Below are positions 11,801 to 24,069 of a stretch of 64,000 nucleotides of DNA, in pieces. Each line of letters starts with the position of its first letter. Positions within the stretch are counted from its first letter, which is position 1. The stretch comes from Protea cynaroides (lineage: Eukaryota > Streptophyta > Magnoliopsida > Proteales > Proteaceae), in contig CM053269.1 in NCBI GenBank assembly GCA_028583415.1, positions 51,117,322 through 51,181,321 on the forward strand. Reading direction: 5' to 3'. The translations under genes were made by a program, and so were the position numbers. Below the pieces are notes generated by a model. The model saw only the letters and a list, made by a program, of their open reading frames with translations, was not told the DNA's origin and made no database searches.

Positions 11801-13840
11801 AAAATAATTCCAAGTCATTTGCATATAGGTAGTTGAAGTTACCTCCTTGATCCAATTAACTTTGCTCCATAAAATTCTTCGGGTACTCCTTCATGGGTTG
11901 TTACAACCATGACCTACACAATTCATCACAGCTAATTTTCAGAAAATTTTGTCTAGCCATCTCTGCAAAAATAACAGGATTTATATTCATTCACAGAATC
12001 AACTTGAAAACCAGTCATATGTTTCACAGAGAGGACGACGGATGGAAGCTTTGGAATCAGGCTATAGATGTCTGATGTAAGTTGCCATTGACCCAAGCAC
12101 TTGTTGAAAGCATAGTGCTCCAAATTTGAAATCAGGCCCTTTCAAATTTAGTAGATAGACTAAATGTGCAAAAAATACTTCAATATCCTACTGGGTATTG
12201 ATGGCCTCAGAAGCTAGTAGCAGATCATTCCCTGACCACTTGGAATCCAAAAATTAAGATACAATATCGTAGAACTGCAGAAAAATAAATGATTCACCTC
12301 ATCCCCCATTTCGCGCAGATATTTGATGAAATTCTGAAACCGGTTTTTGTATCCAGACACATAACTGCAAAAATTACCAGCTATTGTTAATGGAATGCAG
12401 ATATTTTTCATAAAGTAAGCAAATAGTAAGAGATAAAAAAAATGAAAGCTTAATCACCCTAAACAATTCTTGCAGATTTGTAGACAATTAATTGTGCTGC
12501 AATGTGTTTCCCAAATCAGCACATGAGAATGTAATAATGAAAATATACTGTATTTTGGGAAATGTACACATTTAATGCCTTTAGAGTCTGGTAATTCAAG
12601 AAATTTGAGCCTTGTTGTCTCAACTCTAAATCTGACAATCTTAGCAGATCGACTGGCCAAGCATGCCTTTGCAATATAACCCTTGGTATCTTCTTAGTCT
12701 CTAGCTGATATTTTATCAATTCATCTCACTGATGATTACAAAAAAAAGTGTAAAAATAATATGGAAATGCTGACCAGTGTATTTTGTTATACACAAATGA
12801 AAATACAAAACTTTCTTCTCTTAATTATCACATCAACCTACAGATGCTATTCTTTAAACACAAGAAGTAATGACTATCTTAACATTCCTTCCTTCACAGA
12901 TACAGAATCGATTATCATCATCATTATTGTCATTGACTTAAGGCACATTCCAACCTATTGGAAGTAATAGAGCATGAATAAACTGCATATGCTTTGAAAA
13001 ACAATGCGCAAAAATGGCACTAGAGTCAGATCACCGTGATTCATATCTACAGAGAAAAATTCTAGAACACATCTTCAAGAAAGAATCAATATTTCTTTAG
13101 CAAATAGAATCCAACTTGTTTCAATTGTCAATCTTAATAAATTTATAGCATAAAAGAACTTACAGGAACTATGCTATAAGTATGATAATTTGAAACTTTG
13201 CTCTTCTTTGTCAAAATTATAGGAAAAGAAAGCACGGGAAAAAGAAGCAACCACTTTAGCTAATCACACACAACAGGCAAAAGCTATTACCTAATGTGAT
13301 GCGATGGATAGAATGTAAATTACAGTAGGAACTATAATGGTCGTGAAACTAAAAGGAAAGTGCAGAATGAATTATAATCAGAAGTGAAAAACTTGAAAAG
13401 ACAGAATTTCAAGACAAGAAGCGAAACCACAAGAAGCTATATCTTACAAAAAGAATTTCTTAGCAATAATAATTAAAATAAAACAAAAATTGCAGCTATA
13501 AGTATGAGATGAAATTAATTTAAGTGCAGAAACCAGCAACTTTAAGATCAAATAAATCAGAGCTAAAATCCTAAAACGCCAATGTGTCACGGTAAAAGAA
13601 AAGTAAAAAAAAAAAAAAAAAAAGAAGTAAAACGAAGACAAGATTCTTCCTCAAAAAGACATTAAATGAAAAGAAAATGAGCTAAAGAAGTGGTTCTTCG
13701 TAGAAATCAAAATCAATCACTCACGCGAAAGGAGAAGGCTCTACAAAGAGAGCGATTCGACGAGGCTTTGAAGCCCCTTCTATTTCTTCCAGAAGAGGAG
13801 CTGCCTCTTCTTCCTCTTCTCTTATTTCTGCAATAGCCAT
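7672..13840 (-). CDS. SQD2-like GT4 glycosyltransferase, 11 exons, no obvious transit peptide
   Basis: Minus-strand exons: 13840-13725, 12364-12298, 11913-11843, 11040-10923, 10821-10748, 10285-10230, 10152-10069, 9305-9218, 9131-9054, 8518-8462 and 8167-7672. All junctions are GT/AG, phases agree, and the total is 1305 nt (434 aa). The protein follows the SQD2 family throughout: SKPRRIALFVEPSPFAYVSG near the N terminus, the KPDIIHASSPGIM segment, SYHTHVPVYIPRYTFSWLVK, the donor-binding region IHVGRLGVEKS, and the GT4 E-x7-E motif in SESETLGQVVSEAMSSG (about Glu310/Glu318). SQD2 makes the plant sulfolipid by moving sulfoquinovose from UDP-sulfoquinovose to diacylglycerol in plastids. This copy starts with an acidic MAIAEIREEEEEAAPLLEE rather than a plastid transit peptide, so it may belong to the non-plastid SQD2-like branch; substrate unknown. 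An in-frame upstream ATG exists at 14005. Confidence 0.92.
8838..8879. repeat. (GA)n microsatellite in an SQD2-like intron
   Basis: A perfect AG dinucleotide run of about 40 bases lies in the intron between exons 9 and 10. Confidence 0.95.
9780..9896 (-). mobile_element. tRNA-derived SINE remnant in an intron of the SQD2-like gene
   Basis: On the minus strand it reads CCAAGGGGGTTAGCTCAGTTGG (A-box-like TTAGCTCAGTTGG), then GGTCATGAGTTCAACTC (B-box-like), and soon after a C-run and A-run. The promoter boxes are in tRNA order and spacing, but the fold and flanks are not those of a real tRNA gene. It lies in the same orientation as the host gene. Confidence 0.65.
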
Positions 13841-13981
13841 ATTCTCCGCTTTTCTTCTTCCACTCTCTCTTTTTCCGTCAATGAATCGCAGAAGACTGTT
13901 TGCAGAAGAAACGTTGATGAGAAGGAAAGTCGGAAGACAATGAGATGAAAGAAGAGGAAAATAGAGAAGGGTAAAGGAACG

Positions 13982-13988
13982 ATTTATA
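13982..13988 (-). promoter_or_regulatory. candidate TATA box of the SQD2-like gene
   Basis: On the minus strand CTATAAATC lies about 145 bases upstream of the ATG at 13840. It is followed by a pyrimidine-rich stretch typical of a plant 5' UTR. If this is the TATA box, transcription starts near 13955, which excludes the upstream in-frame ATG at 14005 and supports the short protein. Confidence 0.5.
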
Positions 13989-14005
13989 GAATAAAAAGAA
14001 GTCAT

Positions 14006-15828
14006 GATTTTTATAGTTGTTGTTGTTTAGAGTCTGAATTTATTAAGTAGTGTGAAGAAATTGCAGTTTGTTTCCACTTTCTCCCAAGGAATCTCAGCCA
14101 TTTAAAAGACTCTCACTCAGTATATTCTTTTAAATACGTTAAGGAATCAATGGATAGTCACCAGCATATGCCCAACTTGTCTCTCTCATTTTTTATTTTT
14201 TTTTTATATATTTTTTTAAATTTCTCTGATTGGTCTTTTTCTAAGTTAATATCTAAATTATATTTATTTTTTATGTTTTTTAATATTATAACAACTCCCT
14301 TACGTTTCAACTCAAAAAATAAAATAATAAAAAAATAAATCCGAGACGTAGCGGGACGGGATCATAGATTGTCCACCCTATTCCTTCTTAATTTCAACGT
14401 AATTTGCGACAAATTTTTCTCTCCAAGGGCATTTCTAGGAAGACAGATCAACGTGCACGTCTAACAATGTTACGTGGAAGATGATTTAACTAATCTTATA
14501 AATTTTTATTCACATAAGTCTGTTATTTTCTCAAATATTTTAAACACGTGGACATTGATGTGTTTATTTTAATCATTGGATTAGGAGGATATCCTCATTA
14601 ATGTTTAAATTTAAAATATCCAAAAAAATGGATGATTCAAACCATCCCAATCCGAGGTCTTAATGTTTGAAAATTTTAATTTACCTCATCACTAATTATT
14701 TTTTTTATTTTTTTATTTTTTAAATTGAAACTTGACATGTCAATAATTTTAAGATCTATTTTGTTCACAAAATTTTAATCTCAATTGATGTGTTGCTTGT
14801 AAAGATATAAAAATACTGAATAAAAGTCAATGGAATGGAATGATATCGAAATTGATTGAAATGAACAAAAACCCTAAAAAATGGAATCTCGAAGAAGTAA
14901 GAATTCAAATCGTCTTCTTTCAGGGGTTGGGGAGGAGACTTGACTGTCACCAATACGTAGGCATCGACATCCTAAACGATAAGGTGAGTCGACAGGATCC
15001 AAGCCCTCCACAAATCCTTAATTTTTTAAGATTTTATTTAAATTTTCTTTCTACCTATTTGAGAGGATATTTTCAACAAAAAAAAAAAAAAATTCCCTGC
15101 ACATCTCACTGGATCCAAATCGTCTCTTCCCTGAGATTTATGAGGAGGGACAACGACCCCACTGGATGGTCGCCATGTGGGGGTCGAATGAATCTGACCC
15201 CTCCGTTTGAATTGACAAGTCAAACCGACAAGAGAGTGTCAACTCTAACGGAGAACCATCCGATGAACTCGCAGCATCTCCTTCCTAAAGTACTGGAAGA
15301 AGATGATTTGAATCCCATCTTCTCACATGGGTTAATGATAGTCATCATCTCATTCTCCCATGTGAAGGGAACACTGCCAACTATAGTTCTCTCTCTATAA
15401 AAAAAGAAAAAAAAATATCAACAAACGTAAAATTGTAATACTACTAGATACCCTTTACAAGATTGACAAAAGTTTCTCTTACTTGAGAACAGTTTGGGGG
15501 CAAATAGTTGGACGGGAAGTGGGGTCCAGTTTGTAGCCGACCATCCCGGATTCCAGTACTTTTTGTGGTAAGCCCCGGACTCCAGTACTTTTATCACTTT
15601 AATTGACATTTGCAGTTTTGCACTATTGACGCACGAGGGAAAAGAGGGACAAAAAGATAGGGAATAATTACACTTTTTTTTTTTCATATAAAAAAAAAAT
15701 TGTTATTTTTTTTTTCCTTTTACGGAGGGGAAATTTTTTTTTGGTGGTAAATTTCCGGAGGAGAAGTTTTATGGATTATAAAGAGATAATCTACTTTACC
15801 AAAATAATAATAATAATAATAATAATAA
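14006..15828. other. gene-free stretch with degenerate MITE fragments
   Basis: The first part is the bidirectional flank of the SQD2-like promoter. At about 14900-15320 there are fragments with CAAATCGTCTTC / GATTTGAATCC ends related to the Mutator-type MITEs at 21657, 34446 and 56067, but rearranged and without a clear TSD. Remainder is AT-rich with homopolymer runs; no gene seen. Confidence 0.45.
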
Positions 15829-17831
15829 GGGAAATTTTCAGTTATCATCTAAAAAAAATTGATCAAATCATTTATCACTTAAGTTGTTTAAAAAAATCAC
15901 CTACAACTAAAATTAGATAAACGTTACTTAATGGATTGACGGGAAAGAGTTGAAATTGTGTGTAGACGTTTATACCTCTTTTTTCTTCCTCTCTGTTTCT
16001 TTGTAATATTTTATCAAAAAAAAAAAAAAAAGAGAAACCCTAACTTCGGATTATAGTTTTGATAACAATGACGACGACGAAGAGGAAGACTCCAGAGAAG
16101 CTCTCTTTGAGGTTACAGTTACCGATTGAGAATCGATTGAGCTGATAAGAAGTGGGAAATTGAGCAGAGCTCGAGCACCGCGCATATTGTAAGCAGCTCA
16201 GTGGTAAAAACAACAATCAAAACCGCTGGTAACAGAATCTTCATTCTCTTCTCCTTGAAAATCTTTGCGGTTTTACCCATTTCCTTCTTCTTTGTCACCA
16301 AATCCAAGTAAAATTCAAGAACGAAGCACGTTTTAGCAAGAGAGAAGAAGAGAAAAAGGGAATTACAAGGTCGACACCTCGAACAACACATTAACCACCA
16401 TTTGGGTGGGGTTGTGGGTGGGGATGTGGGATCTACTACAATGGGACTGTAGCAATAACCAAAGGGTTAAAGTTGATCTACCCGAAATAGGAAAAACGAA
16501 AATTTCGGTAGATGAAAGTCAAGTTAATCAATAATTAAGGGTTTTAGGCAAGAAGTAATAGAGTTTGAGATGGTTTAGAATTGTGTTTTGTGTCCGATTA
16601 TTTGATTCAGTTGAGTAGCTGGATTAGGAAACCTGATGAGAGTTAAATTTGGAAATTTAAGTTTATATATAGACATCTAATCGCCTCCCTTCAGATCAGT
16701 AGTGCTGTGCATGCGACGTAAGGGTGTCAACGGGCCGGTCTGGGTCGATTTTGGTCCGGGCTGAACCGGTGTCGGGTTTTATAAGCCCAGCCCAAAACAT
16801 GTCTATTAAGAGTTCGGGCTGGGGTGGGCTGCGCTGGACACAATAAGTAACGGGCTGGTCCTGTGTCGGTTTGATATCGGGCTGGGTTTATTGAGGTGAT
16901 TTCGGATTGGTTCGGTCCGGATCGGGTTTATCGGGCCCCTTTTATATGTAAACTATATAGTCTATTTTATTATTTCTATCTATAAAATTAGCATTATTCT
17001 TTCCATATGTATGTAATTTAATAAACTATAACAATTAGCATAATCTTTTCAACTATAGATTCACATAATCTTCATGAAGTGAACTCTAATAGTGTAACAC
17101 AGTTTATTAAAATTTAAAACCATTAAAATTAAGAAATTGGGCCTGAACGGACCTTATCGGTGTTCGGGTTGGGTTTTATCGGTTTGGGCTAATTCGGGCT
17201 TCTTAACGGACCGGTTCGGTTTGATTTGGTTTCGATTTGGGGTGAAACGGTGTCGGGTTTTACAAGCTCAGACCAAAACCTGTCCATTAAGGCTCGGTCT
17301 GGCCTGGGTTCGGGTTATATCGGGCTGGCTCGGTCCGTGCTACCGGGCCGGGCCCAGTTTTGACACCCTTAATGCGACGTGATTTTCTTCTCAAGTTTAG
17401 CTGGTGATCGATCTTCCATCAGTTTTGCTGTGTTTCGTCTTCATTTATCTACAAGCAGGTCAAAATGCAATCCATCTCTTATTTCTTCTCTGTTATTCTT
17501 TAGTCCCATAACACGTGATCAAATGAATGTGATTCTCTCACAATTCTTTTGATCGTAATAGAGAGATGTTAAGAATCAGGATAGGGGTGAGAGTTTATAT
17601 AGGGAAGACCAGTACATCCACCTCTCTTTTAATTTTTTTCTCTTACAAAAATGGTATTGTTGTCATTCAAGTATTTTCTAACGGCTGACATCAACAATTA
17701 ACGATTCTGTTAGTTGCTCTTGGATCTTTTTAATAAACGTTTGTCTAACTTGAGTGGTTGATATTTTTTTAAACAACTTGAGTGGTAGGTGATTTGGTCA
17801 ATTCTTTTTGGGTGGTAGCTGAAATTTTTTC
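15829..17831. mobile_element. Mutator-like element with ~100-bp TIRs, containing a nested hAT-like MITE
   Basis: The left end (GAAATTTTCAGTTATCA..., 15831 onward) is the inverted complement of the right end (...TGGTAGCTGAAATTTTTTC to 17831). Similarity extends about 100 bp, with shared blocks such as AAGTTGTTTAAAAAAAT and AAACGTT. It sits in an (AAT)n tract, so the TSD cannot be read clearly. The interior at 16030-16680 is gene-like (pyrimidine-rich leader, ATG at 16070 opening a 25-codon frame), suggesting captured sequence, but no parent gene is recognised. A complete hAT-like MITE (16719-17371) is nested inside. Confidence 0.6.
16719..17371. mobile_element. hAT-like MITE, TAAGGGTGTCAA family, perfect 8-bp TSD
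   Basis: Ends TAAGGGTGTCAA and TTGACACCCTTA are inverted repeats, flanked by a perfect 8-bp direct repeat ATGCGACG (16711-16718 and 17372-17379). An 8-bp TSD and TARNG-like termini are hAT hallmarks. The subterminal regions are rich in GGTTCGG/CCGGGC words; the centre is AT-rich. No transposase. Close copies lie at 28968-29593 and 42967-43629. Confidence 0.85.
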
Positions 17832-17880
17832 AAATAATAATAATTTACATATAAATTTGCAAAAAAATGACTATAATGGG

Positions 17881-18370
17881 TAAAGGTGTCAAAAAATTGG
17901 TTCAGGCCGGTTTCGGTACGGGTCAAATAGATATCAGGCTTTATAGGGCGTGATCGAAACATTGTCTATTAAGAGGTTCAAACTGGGTGAGTTGCACTGT
18001 GCACATTAACTAATGACCGGTCTAGTTTCAGGTTGTTATCAAGCTTAGTTTATCGTGTTGTTATTGGGTTGGTTTGGGCCAGTTTGAGTTGAAAACTTGG
18101 TAAGAAACCCGTTAAGACCATCTAGAGTAGTGAAGCTAGGGTTTAATATTCGGTTTAAATCGATTTGGTTTGGATGATTATCGGGTTCGAACTCATCGAT
18201 CCACTTTTTCTAGCAAACTTTGGGATAGCCCAAACCAGACTGGGAACAGTAGGATATACCATATCTCAACCTGAAATATGTCCAATAACAGTTCGGTCCG
18301 AGTTGGCTTTGGGTTAGTTCAAGCTTGCTTGGTCCGAACTATTGGTTCGGTCTTAAAATTGACACCCCTA
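17881..18370. mobile_element. diverged hAT-like MITE of the same family
   Basis: It begins TAAAGGTGTCAA and ends TTGACACCCCTA. The flanking octamers ATAATGGG and ATTATTGG match at 6 of 8 positions. The interior shares GGCCGGTTTCGGT and GTTCGGTC words with the 16719 copy but is clearly older. Confidence 0.65.
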
Positions 18371-18599
18371 ATTATTGGTCAACTTTTTTTATTTTTTTTT
18401 ATTTTTATAAGAAGTGTCATATAAACTTTGACCAAATTCACATTTACCTCTTTAGATTTGAAAATGGTCTGATAAAGCATGGTTTTTAAATCAGTATGGG
18501 GGCGATTATCATCCGATTTGTATCAGTTTTGATCGTGATTAATTTCGATCAGGCACCATATGTAAGCAGTTTAAATAGATCCTCTTTGGGTTTTTCCAT

Positions 18600-18935
18600 G
18601 GAATTTTCCATGAACCCTGACAAACACACTACACAGATTACTAGAATACAATGAGTATTGAAAAGAGATGATTAGAGACATACCTCTTGCTGTAGATTGA
18701 TTTCCGACCGTTTACCTTCTTTGATTTGAATACTTGGAATGTTGGAATGTTTGGATCAAAGTCTTCCACAGCCTGTCGGGATCCCTTGACCTTCTCTCTG
18801 CGTATGGGAACAGGAGAAGAAAATAACACCGTGACTGTGGGGACTCTAACCATTGGTATTTATAATACCACCCCTAACCCTGGACCAGTCCCACAGTGGA
18901 TCAGGTTGGTCCATCTCCAATCATACTTAAATTGA
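18600..18935 (-). other. unidentified gene-like fragment
   Basis: An open frame of about 70 codons is readable on the minus strand (18853-18641) with a basic, proline-containing peptide, but no family is recognised. A short segment at 18612-18700 is loosely similar to 30310-30430 (both contain ACTAGAAYACAATG and AGACATAC), so it may belong to a dispersed repeat. Function unknown. Confidence 0.25.
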
Positions 18936-19719
18936 TTTACCCGTAACTAGACTCCCACTGAATCAACTAACCTTATAATTAATTAAGCCTATAAAAATAT
19001 CTTACACCTTATTCTTTAAATTTTTAATTAGCTTTTAATTAGTAGTGATCACGTGTTAAAATTCCATTGGAGCTGTATTTGATCCGGATCAGTTTCGTGT
19101 CTCATCAATGCTGTGTCCATACCTTGAAATAAAATTATGCAACAAAATAAGTACATATATATTCTGTTATGTTCTACAATTTGGTTTATTCAGAATGATA
19201 AATTGTTGACTCTTAAAAAGTGACTTGGTGGGAGGGGCAATGTCGAAATGGAAGGAATGAAGAAAGTACTATATAAGTTTAAAAATTAGGATTGTGTCAA
19301 GATACCTATTAAAATATCAAATAATTTGTAATCTTATTTTTTACTGTTTAGTATAAAATACTTTTCTATCAATAATGGTAAAATTTTATTATTTCTTATG
19401 TGTAATTGAAAATTATTGAGAAGATTATAATGGTACATTATTTTCAAATAAATTTTAAAATCATCTTTATCTTTAATTTAAGGAACTTAATAAGATACGA
19501 AGCAATCGAAAAAAGGGATTTTTTTTCCGTTAGATTCAATGGCAATCAAAAGAAGCTCACATATTCTCAATACAGCATACACGTGTTTTTCGTCCAATCC
19601 TTTACAAATTTGGCAATTACTAACATATAAACAACATATAAGTACAACATTGCAAAATTTTCTTTAATGAATTGTAACATTTTTCTTCTTCTAATTCTTC
19701 ATCCACGTTTTCTAAGATA

Positions 19720-19823
19720 AAAAATATCAAAAAATTTCCATCTCCACCCCACCTTTTATATGTATATATATATATTCTAAAATAAAAAAAAAACAAAAAA
19801 TTTCCATCTCCACCCACCTTTTA

Positions 19824-19912
<89 letters not shown>
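19720..19912. repeat. short tandem duplication with expanded (TA)n
   Basis: The block AAAAAATTTCCATCTCCACC...CACCTTTTATAT occurs twice (about 19730 and 19793). The second copy is followed by a TA dinucleotide run of about 90 bases. Open frames here are artefacts of the dinucleotide. Confidence 0.85.
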
Positions 19913-20967
19913 TTGCTGATTTCATCGTGGTCAAAAAAACCTTTTTTTTTTTTCAGGGAAGGTGGGGAGAAGGACACTTTCAATGGGGTGTTTTCCCCAA
20001 CGTGCGTGTAACATGAGGATGACATACATCTTATTTCAATTTAAGGGCAACCAATCATATTTGTAAGTTAAGATTATTATTATTATTATTGAAGTAAGAT
20101 AGAAATTCAAACACGGTTAGATTATGCACTAGGGGCATTTCCCATGTTATACATCCAGGGAGGGGGGATTGGCCAACAATGATTACCTTTTTCTCAAGGC
20201 TCTTTGAAATAATGGCAATGCTCCCAACTTTTTATTGAATTAATTACCCTTTTTGAGTGTAGTGTTGATCCAAGATAAATTATAAAAAAATCGTGTGAGA
20301 TGATATGACCATATTCAAACTTTTAGATTCTCCATTACATATGAGTGATTTAATTTAAATCAAAGATGACATGCATAGCTTAAACATTGTATCAAATATG
20401 AGCTCAAATAAAGATGATTAAAAGGCAATAATCCATACAGCTGACCTCATTTAGTTAGAATAAACTTTATCGTTGTTTTTTCGGATAAATAGGTAGCTTT
20501 GTTGTTGTTGTTGCTGTTATTCTTCATAAAAAAAACCTTCATTTTTGCTTCTGTCCTCTCCTCCTTTCTCCGTTCCTCTTTTAACTTTAGTCTTCACATT
20601 ATTATTTTTATTGATTCTTTTGAAGAAAGAAAAAATTAAATAAAAAAAATCCTTATCACAGAGCATTAAGAGAAGAGAACCTCACAATATTTAACAAATA
20701 GATCAAACCAATCCGATTTTTGAAACTGTAAACACAATCCATGTACTTGGAAAAGGGATGGTTCCACTGATTTGGATCCCACGGTATACGTATTATTCTA
20801 TGTGTCTGCCAAGTGGCAAAAGATAAGATATCTATCTGAGCAGTTGGTAATGAGATTCTAACTAGAACTTTGTCTTTCAGATTCTTTGACTACGTGTAAA
20901 ACAGTTAAAGGAGAAGGATGGGAAATAAAGGAACAAATGGAGATAGAAGTCGAAAATGTAAGATATT

Positions 20968-21306
20968 TGTTAGGTTGATGTCTTGTATTTTGTGGGGTCC
21001 ATACAATTATAAGGGTAGTATTTATATTAGGGTATGAGTTTATTAATGTACAAGATAAATTTATAATTGTGGTGGGATTAAGATTTATAAGTTTCCTATA
21101 AATTGTCTCTGTGTGGGAAAACTTAGGTAAGGTTGTAAGAACTATTAGAAGATTTTTCTCTGACAGTGGAGAGCTGAAGGCGCTGTAAGGCTGACAGATG
21201 AGCTAAGCCTGTCAGGTAGAGAGCTGTAGAAGTTTATTGGGAATAAAGAATTTCTCGTGTTAAATCTTTGTGTTTTTTTCTTGTTTGTATACTCTCATTC
21301 CTAACA
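20968..21306 (+). mobile_element. solo-LTR-like element (TGTTAGG...CCTAACA)
   Basis: The block starts TGTTAGG and ends CCTAACA, the 5'-TG...CA-3' inverted ends typical of LTRs. Inside are TATAAATTGT and an AATAAAG polyadenylation-like signal, in promoter-then-poly(A) order. It is 339 bp and absent from copy B. It is flanked not by a clean 5-bp TSD but by 36-bp direct repeats (20932-20967 and 21322-21357, two mismatches). Confidence 0.6.
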
Positions 21307-21656
21307 TTTTTTTTGTGATTCAACAAATGGAGATAGAAGTCGGAAAAGTAAGATATTAACTTTGAATAAAGGGGTACAAAAGAAAGAAAGAATCAGATCC
21401 ACCTTTTTTTTTTTGGGTATGAATCAGATCCACTTCACTTCAGCATTATTTTATTCCATGAATAATACACATACATATTGGGAATCGTTAAGGACGAGAT
21501 GCGATATAAGAAGAAGGAAGATAAGAAGAATTATTTATTTATCCAAAAGAAAGGCAAAAAGAAAATATTTTTTTCTCTTTTGTTCTCGAACGTCAGTAGT
21601 CAATTTAGGGAGGGCGTACGGTACACTGAGTCAGTCCAGCAGATCAGTTATTCTAG

Positions 21657-21813
21657 TATTCAAATCGTCTCCTGCCAACCTGCCACCTGCCACCTACCAA
21701 GGGTCGGATTTCAGTCGATCCACCTCCCCATGTATTGGCAGACGGACAGATTGATCCCCAAACCCTTGGATCAGCTGCAGGAACCTCCTGTCGCAGGAGA
21801 CGATTTGGATCCA
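21657..21813. mobile_element. Mutator-type MITE (CAAATCGTCTCCTGC ends)
   Basis: The left CAAATCGTCTCCTGCC is answered on the right by GCAGGAGACGATTTGG. Flanks TTATTCTAG and TTATTCTAT match at 8 of 9. Same family as 34446-34675. Confidence 0.65.
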
Positions 21814-24069
21814 TTATTCTATGTGTGTATCCATGCACTTGAACCTCGTAAGAAAAGGGTTGGGGATGAATATAGACACAGGATAAGGAATATGTACATA
21901 AGATAAGTTCATGCTCTTCAGATTTAGACTCTTGACGTCCCTTTCACATCAATCGTGACTCAGGATTGCAAGTTTAAGAACTCGGATACCAATGGAAAAG
22001 TCAACTAGGAAAGATACTGCTTTTTTTTTTTTTTTTTTTCTAGCTTCACGAGAAATTCTATTGTTGACTATCCAGATGCCAGAATGATATGATAATTTTG
22101 ATGATTTAGATATCTAAGAAATATTCTAAATTAGTCTTATTCCAAATTTCTTACTCAAATTCAGCCGTACACTTTCTCACGTATTGGCGTATTACTTTTT
22201 ATTTTATTTATTTAAAAAAAAAACCTTAATTTTCCATTAGATTTTTAGAGCTTTATTTCACCACTTGATTAATTTCATTTTGATTGAAAATTGACATGTC
22301 ATTAAGGGCATTTTGAAATCTAATCTGGTATTTAGTGATTACTATTCCAATGTCAGTAATGTTGAAAGGGAAAAAGATATTCTTCTATTGTCCAGTCGTT
22401 CCAACAGTGATTCAGTAGTTGGAGTTTACTCGATCCGTATACTAATGTATTGGTAGGCACATGAACTCTAGTCATTGGATCACGAATGAAATCCCTCTAA
22501 CAACAAGAGAGGATCCAAACCCATTTTTGAGTGGGTAGATCTAGCCCAACCCAAGGTATAGGAAATAAGCCCATCCAACTCAACACATTAATTATCATTA
22601 AAGCCTAGGTTGGGGTTGGGCTCAAATAAGGTTTCTAGATTTTTGTATAACACTGTGCAAATTGTTGCAATATAAAATACCCATTTACATTGAAATGAAG
22701 AGCATGGTATATCAAATAAAAACCTAAAACAAATAATGTCGTTATTCTCTTACAAAAAGATGGATAAAGCGAAGATAATAAAGTAAACCACTATTGGCAT
22801 GTATAGAATATAGGATTCACATCGTCTCCTCCCAGTTATTCTGTTTCGGATGACTGTCACTGACTCTCGAATGAATCCGAGTAATCCTAACTTTTAATGT
22901 TTATCATCTTATTGGATATATTTGAGTTCAAGCGTGGGAGAGCTGGAAGAGTTGTAGTTAATCACAACTACTTCATGCTTGATTGCAGGTGCGAGAATAT
23001 AGTAGAGAGATCAGTCGTTGGTGCAGGTAGAACTACCATGCAGACTTGGTTGTTGCATGGTATCGGCCCCGATTTATCCGATCTGATCATTATAACTCTC
23101 GTCTTCACATTATTTTTTTATTAATTCTTTTGAGAAAATTTAAAAAATGATAGCATAAGAGAATCTCTCCCTACTTTTAACAATAGGATCAATCCATCTC
23201 CTTGGAAGAGGTACACACGTGTTATCTATGTGTCTGCCAAGTGGCAAAATATAAGGTTGCGATCTCAGCGGTTGATTTTTTTGGTAGTAGGATTCTAACT
23301 AAAACCTCGAACATCTTTCAGATTTCTTTGACGGAAGGGAAATAAAGGAAGTCGGAAAGATAAGTATTAGAAAAAGAAGGGGGGATAATTCGGTTGGATA
23401 AAGGGATACAAAGGAAATAGAATCAGATCCAGTAATACACGTATTACGAATCGTTAAAGAGGAGATGCGATTTCAAAGAAGAGAAGATAACGAAGAATTA
23501 GGGAAAAAGAACTCTTTCTTTTTTCCTCCGAGGGGTTTTTGGATCGAGTCAAGCTCAATCTGATTCGGAATTGGATTGGGATCATAGTGGCTGATCCGAT
23601 TTCCATGTCGGTGCACTTGAAGTTTCTAATTAATGGTGTTAAACGGTGCGATTTTGGTTTAATGGTGTGGTTCAATGTATAATGAATAAAACCAAAATTG
23701 AACCATTTATTAAACGGTTTCAAAATTGCTTATCAAAACAGATTAATAATCGATTTCGGTTTTTTGGTTTTGAAACGGTTTTGTTACTGGGAAGGAGAGG
23801 AAGCAAGTTTTAGGAACAAAGTAGAGGGAAAACAAAAGAAATCACTAAAATAATTTTAATTATATATGATAATAGATTTATGATTTAAAAGTATACCATG
23901 TGGAAAGTATTAAAATATAATTATTTCTACAAATATAAACATTTAGTACCAAGGGATTAAAATAAAGGTTTTGTTGGTTTTAACTGTTTCAAATAGTCTG
24001 TTCAAATGGTTTCATTCTTGAAACCAGAATCTAACCATTTTATTTTTAAAACTAGAATCGAACCATTTA

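Larger units (their letters stand above)
20583..22812 (+). repeat. segmental direct duplication, copy A
   Basis: Copy A is colinear with copy B (23094-27208). Shared landmarks in the same order: GTCTTCACATTATT (20593/23101), ATGTGTCTGCCAAGTGGCAA (20799/23229), AATCGTTAAGGACGAGATGCG vs AATCGTTAAAGAGGAGATGCG (21483/23449), GGGGATGAATATA (21861/24943), CACATCAATCGTGA (21945/25011), TAGATATCTA (22107/25631), CCCAACCCAAGGTATAG (22545/25976) and ACTATTGGCATGTAT (22791/27186). The copies have diverged and differ by many insertions. No gene is recognised in either. Confidence 0.85.

Noticed and set aside
13721..14005. Long N-terminal form of the SQD2-like protein as the main call
   Set aside because: A TATA-like site lies between the upstream ATG and the short start, so the long form was kept only as an alternative.
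16119..16391. 90-codon minus-strand frame with a hydrophobic segment
   Set aside because: It lies inside the Mutator-like element with no family match; the hydrophobic run alone is not evidence for a gene.
19777..20025. Open frame with repeated Tyr-Ile
   Set aside because: It reads through a (TA)n microsatellite; the same holds for frames at 25798-26031 and 28185-28391.
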